Below are positions 32,759-44,929 of a stretch of 64,000 bases of DNA, piece by piece (the stretch's first letter is position 1; every line of letters starts with the position of its first letter). Under the pieces are notes generated by a model. It saw nothing but the letters and a program-made list of their open reading frames with translations, searched no databases and had not been told where the DNA came from. The DNA is from Calliopum simillimum (taxonomy: Eukaryota; Arthropoda; Insecta; Diptera; Lauxaniidae): NCBI GenBank assembly GCA_951812925.1, contig OX638370.1, positions 26,465,964 through 26,529,963 of the forward strand. Reading direction: 5' to 3'. The translations under genes and the position numbers were made by a program.

Positions 32759-34138
32759 ATGCGTTTGCTAAAAAAGTTAACAAAGGAGGAGCGCGAAGGC
32801 ATACGAGAACAGCGCAAGGAAACCCAATTAATTGTCGCCTGGGCAAGAGAAAGAAGTAAATGGGGGGAGGGAGGGATTTAATCACACCTCTATCTACATT
32901 TAACTTTAATTAAAATTTATGTTTATTTCACGTTTTTGCAGGCTTTGAATATGTCGTCAATCCACCGGAAATACCACGTGTATGTTTCGGTTCTGGCATG
33001 GAACGTGTTACTTTGCCACTTCGAGGTCCTGGGCTTAGTTCCTTTATGCGTTCAATTGTCGGTGAGGTGCGCTCATTTCCTGGACCATTGGATTATGAAA
33101 CAACAAAGGGAATGGAAAAAAAGGTAAGGTATCTTAGAACAGCTGCGTTCAGCTTTGTCTTGACCAAAAGAAATTAAAACGGAAAGATTTGCAAGTCCAA
33201 CACACATTTCGAAACTTTGATGCGTGGGGGAAGATACGAATCCGACTTTAACTCACTCATATTATCGAAAAAGCACCTATCCAAACACATTAACAAACTT
33301 CCATGGTCTGAAGAGAGGTTTGTAAATTGAGCTCTTGCGAGAATATACCTCCCTCTACTTTAACTTCGATTCTTGAACCATCAGTGAAAACCGGAATAGC
33401 GTTTTCTCTAGGAGGTGTAGGTACCTTATTTCAAAAACCTTTTTTTCTTCTCTTCCAGTACACCACTATATTGGGTTTCAGTGCATTTGCCAGCAAAATA
33501 CCACGGCTCCCTGCCACACATATATCAACATTTCCACCAATTGGTGCTTATGATTTGGATAAATGGACAATACCAAGACAATGCGCGAAACCATTTAATT
33601 CGGGTACAGAACGTGTAAAACAAGTGAAGTTTCTAACGCCAGGGTGACTACATTAATCATTTTATTTTCTGGCCCACTTATATACGTAGCAACTAAGTAA
33701 AAATTTCTTAATTTTTTCCCCAGTCCACCGACTTATCCACATCATTTGTCTGGTAAAAAGCCCAGAAAATTAAGCAGCGCTTTTGGCAGCCGCCGCATTA
33801 TCTGGCCGGAAGTTGCAGTCTTTTGTTCACCATATAACACATCGAAATGCTATAAATGCAATAAGACCCCATATGGTGATTATTGGCATAACTTCAATTC
33901 CAATCTCGATATGTGCCGGCCATGCATGAAGACGGAACAATATCGTCTGAAACAATGTTCGATTGATACATTCCTGAGAATACGTTTGAAGCGTGAATTG
34001 GGACAATTTCATCCGATGCGCTACTGTGGTTTCTTTCATAATCACAATGGCACCACGGCGGCAATGCAACTTATACCGACGAAGGAATTGCGCTTTAAGA
34101 GGAAACAAGAAAATTATTTGAAGTTATATATGAATTGA
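32759..34138 (+). CDS. Four-exon gene, SHIPPO/sperm-tail-like protein with paired CxxC motifs (292 aa)
   Basis: Exons 32759-32855, 32942-33123, 33459-33643 and 33724-34138 join in frame (phases 1, 0, 2) with consensus sites: AA|GTAAAT, TTTTTGCAG, AAG|GTAAGG, CTCTTCCAG, GG|GTGACT, TTCCCCAG. The start ATG at 32759 opens MRLLKKLTKEEREGIREQ. The middle contains PPEIPRVCFGSGMERV, RGPGLSSF, FPGPLDYE and, across the last junction, FLTPGPPTYPH: PGP-x-x-Y motifs resemble the SHIPPO (STPG) repeats of axonemal microtubule proteins. The C-terminal exon has CYKC and CRPC 30 residues apart, a possible zinc-binding pair, then KRELGQFHPMRYC. A role in sperm tail or cilium is inferred from the motifs only. 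I do not recognise the exact orthologue. The gene looks intact. Confidence 0.88.
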
Positions 34139-34280
34139 TGTGAAGATTTTTATTTTTTTTTATTTTTATAAAATATGTTTTTATATACTACTTATGTCTC
34201 TGTAATTCTATATATATATATTTTTTTTTTTTATAAAAATACTTTCATTGATTGATTGATTGCATTAAAACTAAATGAAA

Positions 34281-34340
34281 TTACAAATCGTATTGTCTCC
34301 AATAAGCATCTTCAAATATTTTCTTGTAATTGGGAGCACC
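34281..34340 (-). CDS. Candidate 60-nt terminal exon of a minus-strand gene
   Basis: On the minus strand TGTTTGCACAG (acceptor ending at 34341) is followed by exactly 20 codons, GAPNYKKIFEDAYWRQYDL and stop TAA at 34281-34283. The peptide looks conserved-gene-like (Tyr, Trp, acidic and basic mix). It would place a minus-strand gene tail to tail with the gene ending at 34138. Upstream exons were not found in the window; the next intron would be long. Confidence 0.4.
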   Translation of the reverse strand, partial: GAPNYKKIFEDAYWRQYDL

Positions 34341-34589
34341 CTGTGCAAACACAATTGACAGCTGTTAAAGCACTGTCAGTATAATGGGACCGTCCTTAAA
34401 ACATTTTGTTTTTCTTATGAACTTTCAGTATATATCCGTAATAATTGCGGAATCCTTTGAGCACTTAATAAATAAATATTACACACTGCAATCAAACCGG
34501 TACTGAATACGTGCAGTGCTCAAACCATATATGCCATCCGTTGCTTCTTATCGCTGCTTTCAATCGCTCGCTGAATTTGCCTTCTCGTT

Positions 34590-35210
34590 CATTTCTCTAG
34601 TTGTTTTTATACCCAGGGTATATTCACTTTGTCCTTCCGTTTGTAATGCAGAGAAAAATGCGTGGCAGACAGAAAAGTATATATGTATGTTCTTGATCAG
34701 CGTCACCTCCTGAGTCGATGTAGCCATGTCCGCCTGTCTGGCTAGCTGGCTGGGTGTGCGTGGAAATATATTTTTTGAAAAAAACTGAGCAAGATGAATC
34801 AACGAAATTTGGTATGCTGCCTCCATCATCAAAGTTAGCTCGTGGGATTCAAAATGAGTGAAATCGGTCAACGGACACGCCTACCACCCATACAAAAAAT
34901 ATATTCAAAATGCAATTTTAAAAGTTTTTTCACGACAATGCAACCAAATTACACATAAATGCTACGAATTGTAAGTGCAAGCTCTGAGTAAAAACTGGGC
35001 GGATTCGGACAAGAGGGCGGGGCACCTCTAATATAAACAAAAGCTTCAAAATGCTATACTGAAAGGGTTTTTTGAGATAATCAAACTAAATTTTACTCAG
35101 AAACTAAGGACTATAAATGCACGCTTTGAGCTAAAACTAGACGAACTCGCAAAAGAGGGCGTGGCACCTGCCACATAAGCAAGAGCTTCAAAATACTGTA
35201 GTGTAGGGTA
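34590..35210. repeat. Dispersed fly repeat, opposite orientation to 16015-16700
   Basis: Contains TCCTGAGTCGATGTAGCCAT and TGTCCGCCTGTCTGGCTAGC at 34709-34747, then three modules with 'gcaagctctgagtaaaaactgggcgga' text. Same family as 16015-16700. Confidence 0.55.
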
Positions 35211-35957
35211 TTTAATGTTTGGCCAGGCCAAGAGTTACCCCCTTACAAGTTTATAGATTGTGGTGATAAATTCCAAAGTTGGAATTACGCAATTTTGTGT
35301 AATAACAATTGAGAGAATTTTTTGGCTAAGTGCAAAAAAAAAAAATGAATACCCAAATTGGTTGACAAATTGCCACAATATGTCGCACCACAATATTCTA
35401 CTTCGTTGCAACCAAAGTAAGAAAAATCACATGCTCTACCCAACACCTGAACTCAATGCATTTTCATCGCAATTACCGTCTGAATAATTGACGATATTGA
35501 TTCGCTGCATTCGCACGGTTTACAATTCAATCAAAATGCACCACATAATCAAAAGTAGTTGAGGCGCAATGAAAACGGGTCCAAATGGTGTGTAGAGGTA
35601 GCAACAAACTGTAGAGAAACCAAAAATGAAATTTGTGGCAAGAAGTGCACCACCGCCAAGTGACGAGTAACAATTCATCATGAAATAATTCCATCAATGC
35701 AATTTGATACATAATGGGTTAATATGTTTCTATGTAGGCGTGCAGTCCATGTTTTGATGTTGATGTGTTCAATATGGTGCAATTTTCACTCAATAGGAAA
35801 TTGTACAAAATTTGAATTAAATTAGCTTAGCGATACAAAACACGAACACACTTTCATACGAGGGTATATGTATAAATAGTACCAAAGCGAAAAAAAATCA
35901 TTTATGATACGTCTCCAAATGTAATTCGGTAGGATCTTTGTCACTGCAAACCCGCTC

Positions 35958-36331
35958 TTTTCTATTCATAGTTAGTTCAGTCGTATGTGGCTTTGTACAC
36001 GAAGGGGCTAGGGTTCAAATCCCAATGTTGAACTGAGAGATCCCAACGTACGCTAACTCTTATACGAACGATTCCTTATATACTATGTCAATTACCAATG
36101 GTCGTCTTCCTTCTAGCATTAGAGGACTGAAGCTCTAAGTTAACGAGAAACGGAGTTTTGTGGCCTCCAAAAAGCGTTCGTTCAATGCAAATCATTAGCA
36201 TCCTTGTAGCTCCCTAAATAGATCGCTCTAATATTTTCACTTTAGGTTGCTAATAAAATTCAATTAAATAGTTATTGTAGTACTCGTATATTCGAAATAA
36301 ATTATCAAAACAAAAAAAAAAAAAAAAAAAC
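35958..36331 (+). repeat. Possible tRNA-derived SINE
   Basis: A-box-like TTAGTTCAGTCG at about 35970 and B-box-like GGGTTCAAATCCC at 36011-36023 are followed 280 bases later by a pure A run (36310-36330). Not a functional tRNA: no cloverleaf. Confidence 0.35.
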
Positions 36332-36790
36332 AATGGCATAACCATAGGCTGACATCATTAAAATTATAGTATATTGAGGCAATTTTACGCTTCATTTAAA
36401 TGTTGCAGTTTTACCATTTGTCCTTTATGCTGCTGCCGCCGCCGCACACAATTCCCACAATAAATGCAACAAAAATAATTGTACCTCCTCTAAATCGGAA
36501 AATCCAGCAAGTCGCTCTAGCTGTCAGTTGCGCCTAAAACCACACTACAAGAGCTAACCAACGTTCTCGCACACAAAACTTGGTGCAAAACTTTGCAACG
36601 CGCAAAGCAGCAATCACTTCACCATTTGCATTTGAAGTTTTGTTGTTGCACTGTGGTTCGTTGGCATACATTTTTGATTTAAAAACAAAATTGTGGTAAA
36701 GATTGGTAGGTACTGATATTGGTAAGGGTAGGTGACAATGTGTTTTATATAATTTAATTGAATTTTACTTTGTTCCATTTCATTTCACTT

Positions 36791-37495
36791 CATTTCATTT
36801 CATTTCATTTCATTTCATTTCATTTCATTTCATTTCATTTCATTTCATTTCATTTCATTTCATTTCATTTCATTTCATTTCATTTCATTTCATTTCATTT
36901 CATTTCATTTCATTTCATTTCATTTCATTTCATTTCATTTCATTTCATTTCATTTCATTTCATTTCATTTCATTTCATTTCATTTCATTTCATTTCATTT
37001 CATTTCATTTCATTTCATTTCATTTCATTTCATTTCATTTCATTTCATTTCATTTCATTTCATTTCATTTCATTTCATTTCATTTCATTTCATTTCATTT
37101 CATTTCATTTCATTTCATTTCATTTCATTTCATTTCATTTCATTTCATTTCATTTCATTTCATTTCATTTCATTTCATTTCATTTCATTTCATTTCATTT
37201 CATTTCATTTCATTTCATTTCATTTCATTTCATTTCATTTCATTTCATTTCATTTCATTTTATTTCATTTCATTTCATTTCATTTCATTTCATTTCATTT
37301 CATTTCATTTCATTTCATTTCATTTCATTTCATTTCATTTCATTTCATTTCATTTCATTTCATTTCATTTCATTTCATTTCATTTCATTTCATTTCATTT
37401 CATTTCATTTCATTTCATTTCATTTCATTTCATTTCATTTCATTTCATTTCATTTCATTTCATTTCATTTCATTTCATTTCATTTCATTTCATTT
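36791..37495 (+). repeat. (CATTT)n microsatellite, about 141 units
   Basis: An almost perfect pentanucleotide tract of 705 bases; the only change I see is C to T at 37261. Because 5 is not a multiple of 3 the plus strand reads HFISF without stops for 249 codons, which is not a gene. The leading 20 bases (36771-36790) are imperfect units. Confidence 0.98.
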
Positions 37496-38616
37496 CGTCA
37501 AATTTAACTTCGTACCCACAGTTCAACGCGGCCGCTACCGCCACGGTAGCTTATGAAGTTGTTAAAATTTCGCTGCCAAATTTTCTGGCTCAACTTGTGG
37601 TAATGTGCTTGTGTCGATGCGGCCTCAGCCTCAGCTCATCACTTTGACCCCGACAAAGAAAATATGCTTTCAGGTTATGGGAAGTGAGTGCACACGAAAC
37701 ACACGGAACATTAGACAAATACAAACTTTTTGACTGCAACAATCTATTTAATTGTGAAATTTCTGTACATCCGTTTCCATTTGACTTTTTCAACTCACAC
37801 GAGTGGTCGTCGAGTGGGATGCACTTAACCATATAACATTTTACTCTTTAATGTTGCAATAAATCTACTTTGTATGTTGGAAGCTTAAAGGTGTCTTAAT
37901 AAATGTATATCATAAAATAATAAAGTATAATTTTAAACTTTTTGAAATGGTATGAAATATTCGCAGAAAGTTTGCAAAGCCTTCTAAATTTATATTCTAC
38001 TTTTTTGGCTTAAGCTAAGATTTATCACATTTCTAAAAATTAAAGTTATGCACATATGTATGCCCCCTTAATCAAAATTCCATACAAAAACATTATTTTG
38101 TCACTCGCTATAGTTCTAACCGCAACATAGTAGCAAATGCATAAGAGAACATCTCTAAAAGCCACCGTCAATCAACCAAACATAAAGTTACATTCCAGAA
38201 TTTCGGAAGTGTAGGAGGAGGGGTAGGGGAACAATGGGACGTGTAGTAAGTCACAATGCAGCACATAGTCCTCGCAAATATACGACACACGAATAATCCG
38301 TTTATTTCCGTCGAGAAGAATGCAAATGCAAATTCAACGTGAACACACCGGCAGCTTAAAATGCAACTCTGTAACTATTAGAGTGGTGATGCCATCACCC
38401 ATACAGCCCCTCCGAAACACAGAAAAACACACGCACATTTACATCTTCAAGTAACTCGTTTTGTTGATCCTTTGGCTTAGCTGATGGTTTTGTCCGCAAA
38501 TTCACCTTTTTTGCGCTTGGTTATGCAAAATACACGAGTTATTCCAGAATGCAATGTTGTTTTGAATAGAAGATGAACTGCATAGAATGAGATCTAAAGA
38601 TGAGGGACATTGGCTT
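37496..38616. other. Intergenic, no gene seen
   Basis: 37520-37580 is locally GC-rich (GCGGCCGCTACCGCCACGG) but without a supported frame. The remainder is featureless. Confidence 0.35.
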
Positions 38617-40386
38617 ATACGTATATGAAGCACTCCATGCCAAGTGTACCAGCTCAAAAATTTTTTTCTCTGATTTCGCCCAAATTTGGCAATATGGTGT
38701 GCAAGAACAACAATCCGGGAGGATTAGGTCCTAGTACCATTTGTTGTTAAAATATAGGGTGCTGAAGTTGGCGTTTTTAGTCATTTTCATGAAAAGGGTG
38801 TTTTTAAACTAAAGTTTGGAAATTGATAAATCTAAGTTACTGGTCCCATTCATTTTTAAGTGTTCTTTTTATAAAAAAATATTTCTTGGTGAAAAAAATT
38901 TATTCACCAAAATTTTTTACACTTAAAAATACTTTTGATTTTTTTTTTTAAAAAAGGCCACCTTAGATTTTTTTTAAAAGTAATTTAAATTAAAGTATAA
39001 TTCATAAGCTTTAAAATGATGTATGATTCAAGATGGGATTCGGACGCTAAATAGGAGTATTTGGCTTTTGAACGTCCGCGGAAGGCAAACATTTTTTTTT
39101 TACTCAAGAGGAAAGCATCTTACGAAAAAAGTGTACAATGCGAAAAATGCTTAGAATCGTCCAAGCAATACGTAAAATTTTTTGAATTTTTTTTGTAAAC
39201 TTTTTTTTTTAATAATTTTTGAAATTTTTTTTTTTAATTTTTTCAAAAAATTACTCAAAAAAAAAAAAAAAAATTTTTTTTAACTTTCCAAAAAATTTCA
39301 CACTTAGCCCAGGAAAATAAGACATTTTCTGCGAAAAAATTCCCAGTGGAAATTTTTCACCGGAATTGTCTTTATTTATGCATGATACACAAACAGTGAA
39401 AAGTCCATTGCAAAGTCGTGTGCGCATAAAAAATTATTCGGGCTCAAAGGTCGCTAAAATCAGTTTTTTGCAAATATCACGCTAATGCAAACTTTAACAG
39501 AAAAATGGTGGTCTCCAATTTTGTAGCACAGGAAATTTCCTACAAAAGTATGTTAAAAGTATTTGCGTACAACTTCTAGTTTAGGAGATCACCTAATTTA
39601 AAAAGTTGTTAACAGTTATGATATGAAATACTACCTATGAGTTCATATTAAAATATCTTACTTTTTAAAAACAAAATTAAAATACCGTTTGAAAGATAAT
39701 TTAATTTTCTATATACCGTACAAAATTTTTTTTTTCGAACGGCTCATGACCTTAAAAATATTCTTGAATAACCGTTAAGGCTTCGAAATTACTGGTTTCT
39801 TAAGGATATCTGCGAATTGGTAAGTACTACGATAAAAAGTAATGATTCTAAGCATTCTATAACTTGTACACTTTTTTCGTAAGATGCTTTCTTCTTGAAT
39901 AAAAAAAGATTTTTGCCTTCCGCGGGCGTTCATAAGCCAAAAACTACCATTTAGCGTCCGAATTCCATCTTGAGTCATACATCATTTTAAAGCTTAAAAA
40001 TTATGCTTTAATTTAAAGTGCTTTTAAAAAAAGCCCCCTTTTTTTAAAAAAAATGCAAAAGTATTTTTAAGCGTAAAAAATTTTGGTGAAAAAAAATTTT
40101 TTAACAAAAAAAACATTTTAAAATGAATGGGAGCGGTAACTTAAATTTTTTAATTTATAATTTTTAGTGTAAGTTATAAATTTTTGAACAAACACCCTTT
40201 TCATGAAAATTTCTAAAAACGCCAAATTCAGCACCCTGTATTTCAATAACAAATGGTACTAGGACCAAATCCTCCCGAATTGTTGTTCTTGCACGTCGGA
40301 TCTACCATATTGCCAAATTTGAGCGAAATCGGAGAAAAAAAAATTTTGAGCTGGTACACTTGGCATGGAGTGCTTCATATACATAT
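38617..40386. mobile_element. 1.77-kb foldback element, arms about 550 bp
   Basis: Left arm from ATACGTATATGAAGCACTCC, right arm complement ending GGAGTGCTTCATATACATAT. Pairing is strong to about 39165 and 39840 (CTTCCGCGG-type core at 39070 and 39918), with a less matched 670-base centre. Poly-A/T tracts vary between arms. No transposase. Confidence 0.8.
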
Positions 40387-40389
40387 GAG

Positions 40390-40740
40390 GGGTTCAACAG
40401 GCTTTGAGTCCCCGAAATGTTAACTTGCAGTCTTGGTCTTGATTTTGACATTAAGTTTCGGTCTTGGAAATTAAGTCTTAGTCTCGGTCTTGGTCTTGAA
40501 AAAATTTTCAAAGATTTGGGTACTTATTCAAATTTTCCAAAACTTATTTATCCAAAGCAATTGGGTTTTTAAGATGCTAAATTTCGAAGCAAGAGTTGAT
40601 TTTATGCTTGAAAGGGGCGTGACGTACCAATATACTATAAACTATCAAGACTGAAAAGCAGTCATGGTCTTGATGAACATCGTGACCAAGATCAAGACCA
40701 TATCAGCGTCTTGGTCTCGAAAAATTTCCAAGAACAATTT
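40390..40740. repeat. Low-complexity TCTTGGTCTTG stretch
   Basis: Imperfect copies of 'tcttggtcttg' and 'gaccaagatcaagacc' at 40428-40500 and 40655-40725, the second block inverted relative to the first. Confidence 0.4.
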
Positions 40741-40879
40741 TGTTCATCACTAACTTCAAGCAAGGATATCTCGAAGTTCTGCAGGTTTGTGAGCAATTCT
40801 GAACTCTGATTTGGATTTAGCGTCAAAAAGCACGTAAGGAAACGTGTGTCTAGTCAAAATTTCATTCCATTGTGAATTA

Positions 40880-41850
40880 TGGATAAAGACTGGTGAAAAA
40901 GGAATGATTATGGATGAAAGTTAAGTAATGAATAGTGAATAATATATGATAAATGATGAAAAACGAATAATAAATTATAAATAACGAATAATGAATGAGG
41001 AGTGTGAATGATGAATGATGTATGATTAATGATAAATGTCATATATGATGAAAAATTAATGATGAAAGACGAATGTTGAGTGATGTATAATGAATAAAAA
41101 ATGATAAATGACGAATGATGAATTATGAATAACGAATAATGAATGATGAATGATAAATAACAAATGATAACTGATAAATTATGAATGATGCATTATGAAT
41201 GAAAAATGCAAAATTATGAATGATGCCTATTGATTAATGAATGATGCATAATATATGACGAATCATGAATATTATAAGTGATAAATGTCAAATGATGAAT
41301 AATGAATTATGAATGACGAATGTTGGGTGATGTATGATGAATAATAAATGATAAATAACGAAAGAATGATAAATAACAAACGATAGTTGATAAATTATGA
41401 ATACTAAATGATGAACAATGCCTATTGATTAATGAATGATGCATGATGAATAACGAATGATAAATGATGTAATATGAATCATAAACGACAAATGATAAAT
41501 GTAGAAAAACAGATGAAGAATGATGAAAAGTGAAAGATAAAGGACAAATGTTGAGTTATGTATGATGAAAAATAAATGATAAATGATGAATGAAAACTGA
41601 TGAATGTTAAATGACAAATGAATGGTGTATGTTGAACGGTAATAATGAGTGAATAATAAATGATAAATAACCAATGATGAATTATGAATAACTAATAATG
41701 ATTGAAAACTGATGAATGATAAATGACAAATGATAAGTGATAAATTGTAACTGATAAGTTATAAATTATTGAATGATGCATAATGAACAACAAATGACGA
41801 ATATTTAATGATGGACGATGAATGATGAACGATGAATAGTGAATGGTATG
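40880..41850. repeat. Degenerate ATGAATGATAAATG minisatellite
   Basis: About 950 bases of 7-11-base units (GAATGAT, AATAATG, GATAAAT). Two longer phrases, 'cctattgattaatgaatgatgcat', repeat at 41225 and 41410, showing duplications of larger blocks. Confidence 0.85.
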
Positions 41851-42792
41851 CGCGATACCTTACAGGTGCTCGCTGAATATTCAGTGAATATCAAGATTAG
41901 TATAGCCGAGGGCTCTGCTTAGATCATCCTTCAGTATTATGAAAGTTTCCCATGCAGCGAAGTAGCGAAGTTTGTCACTCATGAGGCTATTCCATCATAA
42001 GTAATCAAAGTATTACCTCCTCAAAATGAAATATTGCACAATATCGATACTTTTTCGAGGGTACATTGTAGATACATTTGCAGAAATGATAAAAAATTCG
42101 AAAACAGGAAAAAAATGAAAATAAAATTGACACGTTTGCATGCGAACGACCGAACGGATGAACGAAATAACGAAAAAACTGCCATCACGGTCATTATCTC
42201 ACAAAACTTCCGGTCACTCAGATTTGTTGTTATTGTTGTTGTAGCGTACTTTTTCTTGTTGTTGTTGGTGTTGTGTTATCACTATTGAAATTCAAAACAC
42301 CGAAAAATTCGTTCGTACACGTTTCGTTGCTTTGTTGGCCACAGCATAATAAATGAGTTACCGAAAAAGTGCATTTCCATTCAGCGTGAGCTGTGCAAAA
42401 GGAGAGATAGAAAAACCAAATGCATGTGTGTGTCTGAGAGAGAGAGAAATAAATGTTGCGAATTGTGTGGCTGTTGCGAGATTTTTGTATGAAAAAACGA
42501 GCCATTACATTTTATTAAGCTGACATAATAACATTATTTCATGTTTTTTATTCTGATTCTGTCCGAATTTCCATTTTGTAACCGGAAGTTGGAAAAAAAT
42601 ATTTAATACTTTGGTTTCCGTTTTGTATAAAAGAACGTTAAATGTAATGTTACCACTTTTTAATTTGAACTAAGTCCTTGTGATTAACATTTTTTATTTT
42701 TAATAGAAAGGGCTTATAGCATTTATGGTAATTTTGATAAATTTAGTACGGTAGGCGACAATAAGCAACAAGTTGCCTAGTTAAAGTAAGTA
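41851..42792. other. Intergenic, no gene seen
   Basis: Contains (TTG)n at 42223-42270 and a short GA run at 42435-42446. No supported coding region. Confidence 0.35.
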
Positions 42793-43016
42793 CACACTAA
42801 AAAATTAAAGTTTACTTTTCTTACTTTTGATTCCTATCAGTTTTGATTTAAACTTTTTTTGTATTAAATTCCGATTTTTTTCCAAAAAAGTTTGAAATTT
42901 ATTCTAAAAAAGTATGAAGTTTATTCCAAAATAGTTTAAATTTAATACTTTTTTTTGTGGCATTGTTCTATATACATACTTTTTGGTTTTAAAATAAAAC
43001 TAAAATTTTTACTGTG
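42793..43016. mobile_element. TA-flanked MITE, CACA(G/C)TAAAAA family, copy 2 (224 bp)
   Basis: Starts CACACTAAAAAATTAAAGTT and ends ...AAAATTTTTACTGTG, TA at 42791-42792 and 43017-43018. Inverse orientation relative to 17784-18006. Confidence 0.85.
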
Positions 43017-43516
43017 TAAAGATAGTCTACCTTTAACCGAAACCTCTACAGATATGTCCAGAGAAGCTCCAAGGAGAGCCAGTAAATTCACAGGCCTTTT
43101 CATTCCCTTCTTTGTTCCTATCAGTGTTGCCAAAAAGTAGTAAAGTTAGCTATATAAAATGGGTAATTTCAGTTCAATTAAAATAGAAAAACCGCCGTTT
43201 CATGCCTAGCGTATCAAGAATTGATCTCACCCCCTATGACTTCGCTGAAATTTGGTACATTGTTTTCTTTCATGACAAAAGAGAACTTTGCAGGGGTGGA
43301 AAAACCGGTAAATTGTGGCAAACACTCGCACAAAACTCACAAAATGGTCAATAACTAGGGCATTTTTTAGCTGATTTTCTGACCTATTTTGGAAAAGTTT
43401 CAGCACAAAGTAAGTTTTCTGCTACATAGCAAAAAGTATTATTTTTACTACTCTTTTTGCAGTAAGATCAATAAATAATAGCATATGGCAAAAAGTACTA
43501 TTTTTACTACTTTTGG

Positions 43517-44227
43517 AAAAAAATTAGTAAATTGTGCATGCCGCTGAGAAGTAGGCACAGTGATGTGTTGAGTTTAAAATTACGATAACTCATGAACGGT
43601 GAGTCACACGTTTAAAGTAAAAATACATATTTATAGTGAATTTGCACTACAAATCACGTTTTGCATTTTTTCGTATGATTTATAGTTTAGGAGATATTTT
43701 TTTAACAAGCCTGAAACTAAGCAGAAAACCGTCTTTTCAAAATATCTCAAAAACGGTTTATCCTAGAAAAAAAATTTTTCATGCATTTTGTAGAGATGAG
43801 ATATCGCGACTTGAAAATGATTCAAAATTGAATACTCGTGTATGTAGTAGTGCACTTAGTACAATGTTCAATTTTGAATGATTTTCAAGTCGCGATATCT
43901 CATGAACGGTAGGTCAGACGAAAAAATAGTTCAAAGAGACCATTATAGGAAATTAAACGTTCTATAAAAAGCGATAAATTTTTTTTTGAGATATTTTGAA
44001 AAAACAGTTTTTTTTCTAAATTTCAGGTTTGTTAAAAAAAATATCTCCTAAACTATAGGTCATGCACAAAAAAAAACCATATGTAGCTTTAGTGCAAGTA
44101 ATTCACTATAAATAGGTATATTTACCTTAAACTTGCGATTAACCGTTCATGACTTATCGTAATTTTAAGCTCAACACAACACTGTGCCTACTCCTCAGCG
44201 GCATGCACAATGTACTAATTTTTTTTT
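43517..44227. mobile_element. About 710-bp palindromic foldback element
   Basis: Left AAATTAGTAAATTGTGCATG..., right complement ...CATGCACAATGTACTAATTT. The inner part GATATCGCGACTTGAAAATG pairs with CATTTTCAAGTCGCGATATC (43801-43901) around a 30-base loop. Confidence 0.8.
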
Positions 44228-44929
44228 AAATTTTGAATTAGGATTTCTGCCGAGTTATAAGTCGTAAGAAAAAAATTAAATTTTATATGCTACAATATTG
44301 CACCACAATATTTTTCTCTGAATGTAACCGTTAAAGAGATATTTGTAAAAAACTGATTTTGAACGCCATTTTACCAATATGGCGGTGCGAGCGAACGCAA
44401 TTCGAGGTAGCAAAGTTGAAATTCTGAAAGAGCACATCAAAATCTATATAATATATAAAATCTATATATATATATATAATAACTTATTTGCAAAAATCCC
44501 GCAAAACTTTCCAGGTAAAACTACCAAATGACGGTACCTACTAAGGGTCACACATTTTTTTTTTTTTAAGTATAATTTACTCTACATAAAGTTAAATATA
44601 GGAAAATTTGGAGTAATGCTTGAAATTAAGTAGTGATTACTTTAATTTTTTGACTACCCGAGTAGAATAACATTCGTATTTTTCTCCGTATACAAAAATT
44701 TAATGCTTTTATCCACAAAATATATTTAAGATGATGAAAAAGTAGGCAATGAGGCAATTTTTGTGATTTTAGTACCAATATGAAACTAAGTTTAGCACTT
44801 TTTACCAATAATTTTCATTTGTGCTTATGGTCTGACTCCTTCCCATAACTGGTTGTTTGGTTGGGGACCAAATTTATAGTTTTCACTATATATAAAATTT
44901 CATTATTGTATACCTTTTGATAAGACTCC
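44228..44929. other. Intergenic, no gene seen
   Basis: A (TA)n stretch at 44465-44480; otherwise featureless. Confidence 0.3.

Noticed and set aside
36758..37507. 249-codon open frame of HFISF repeats
   Set aside because: It is simply the (CATTT)n microsatellite read in triplets; no start context, domain or splice structure.
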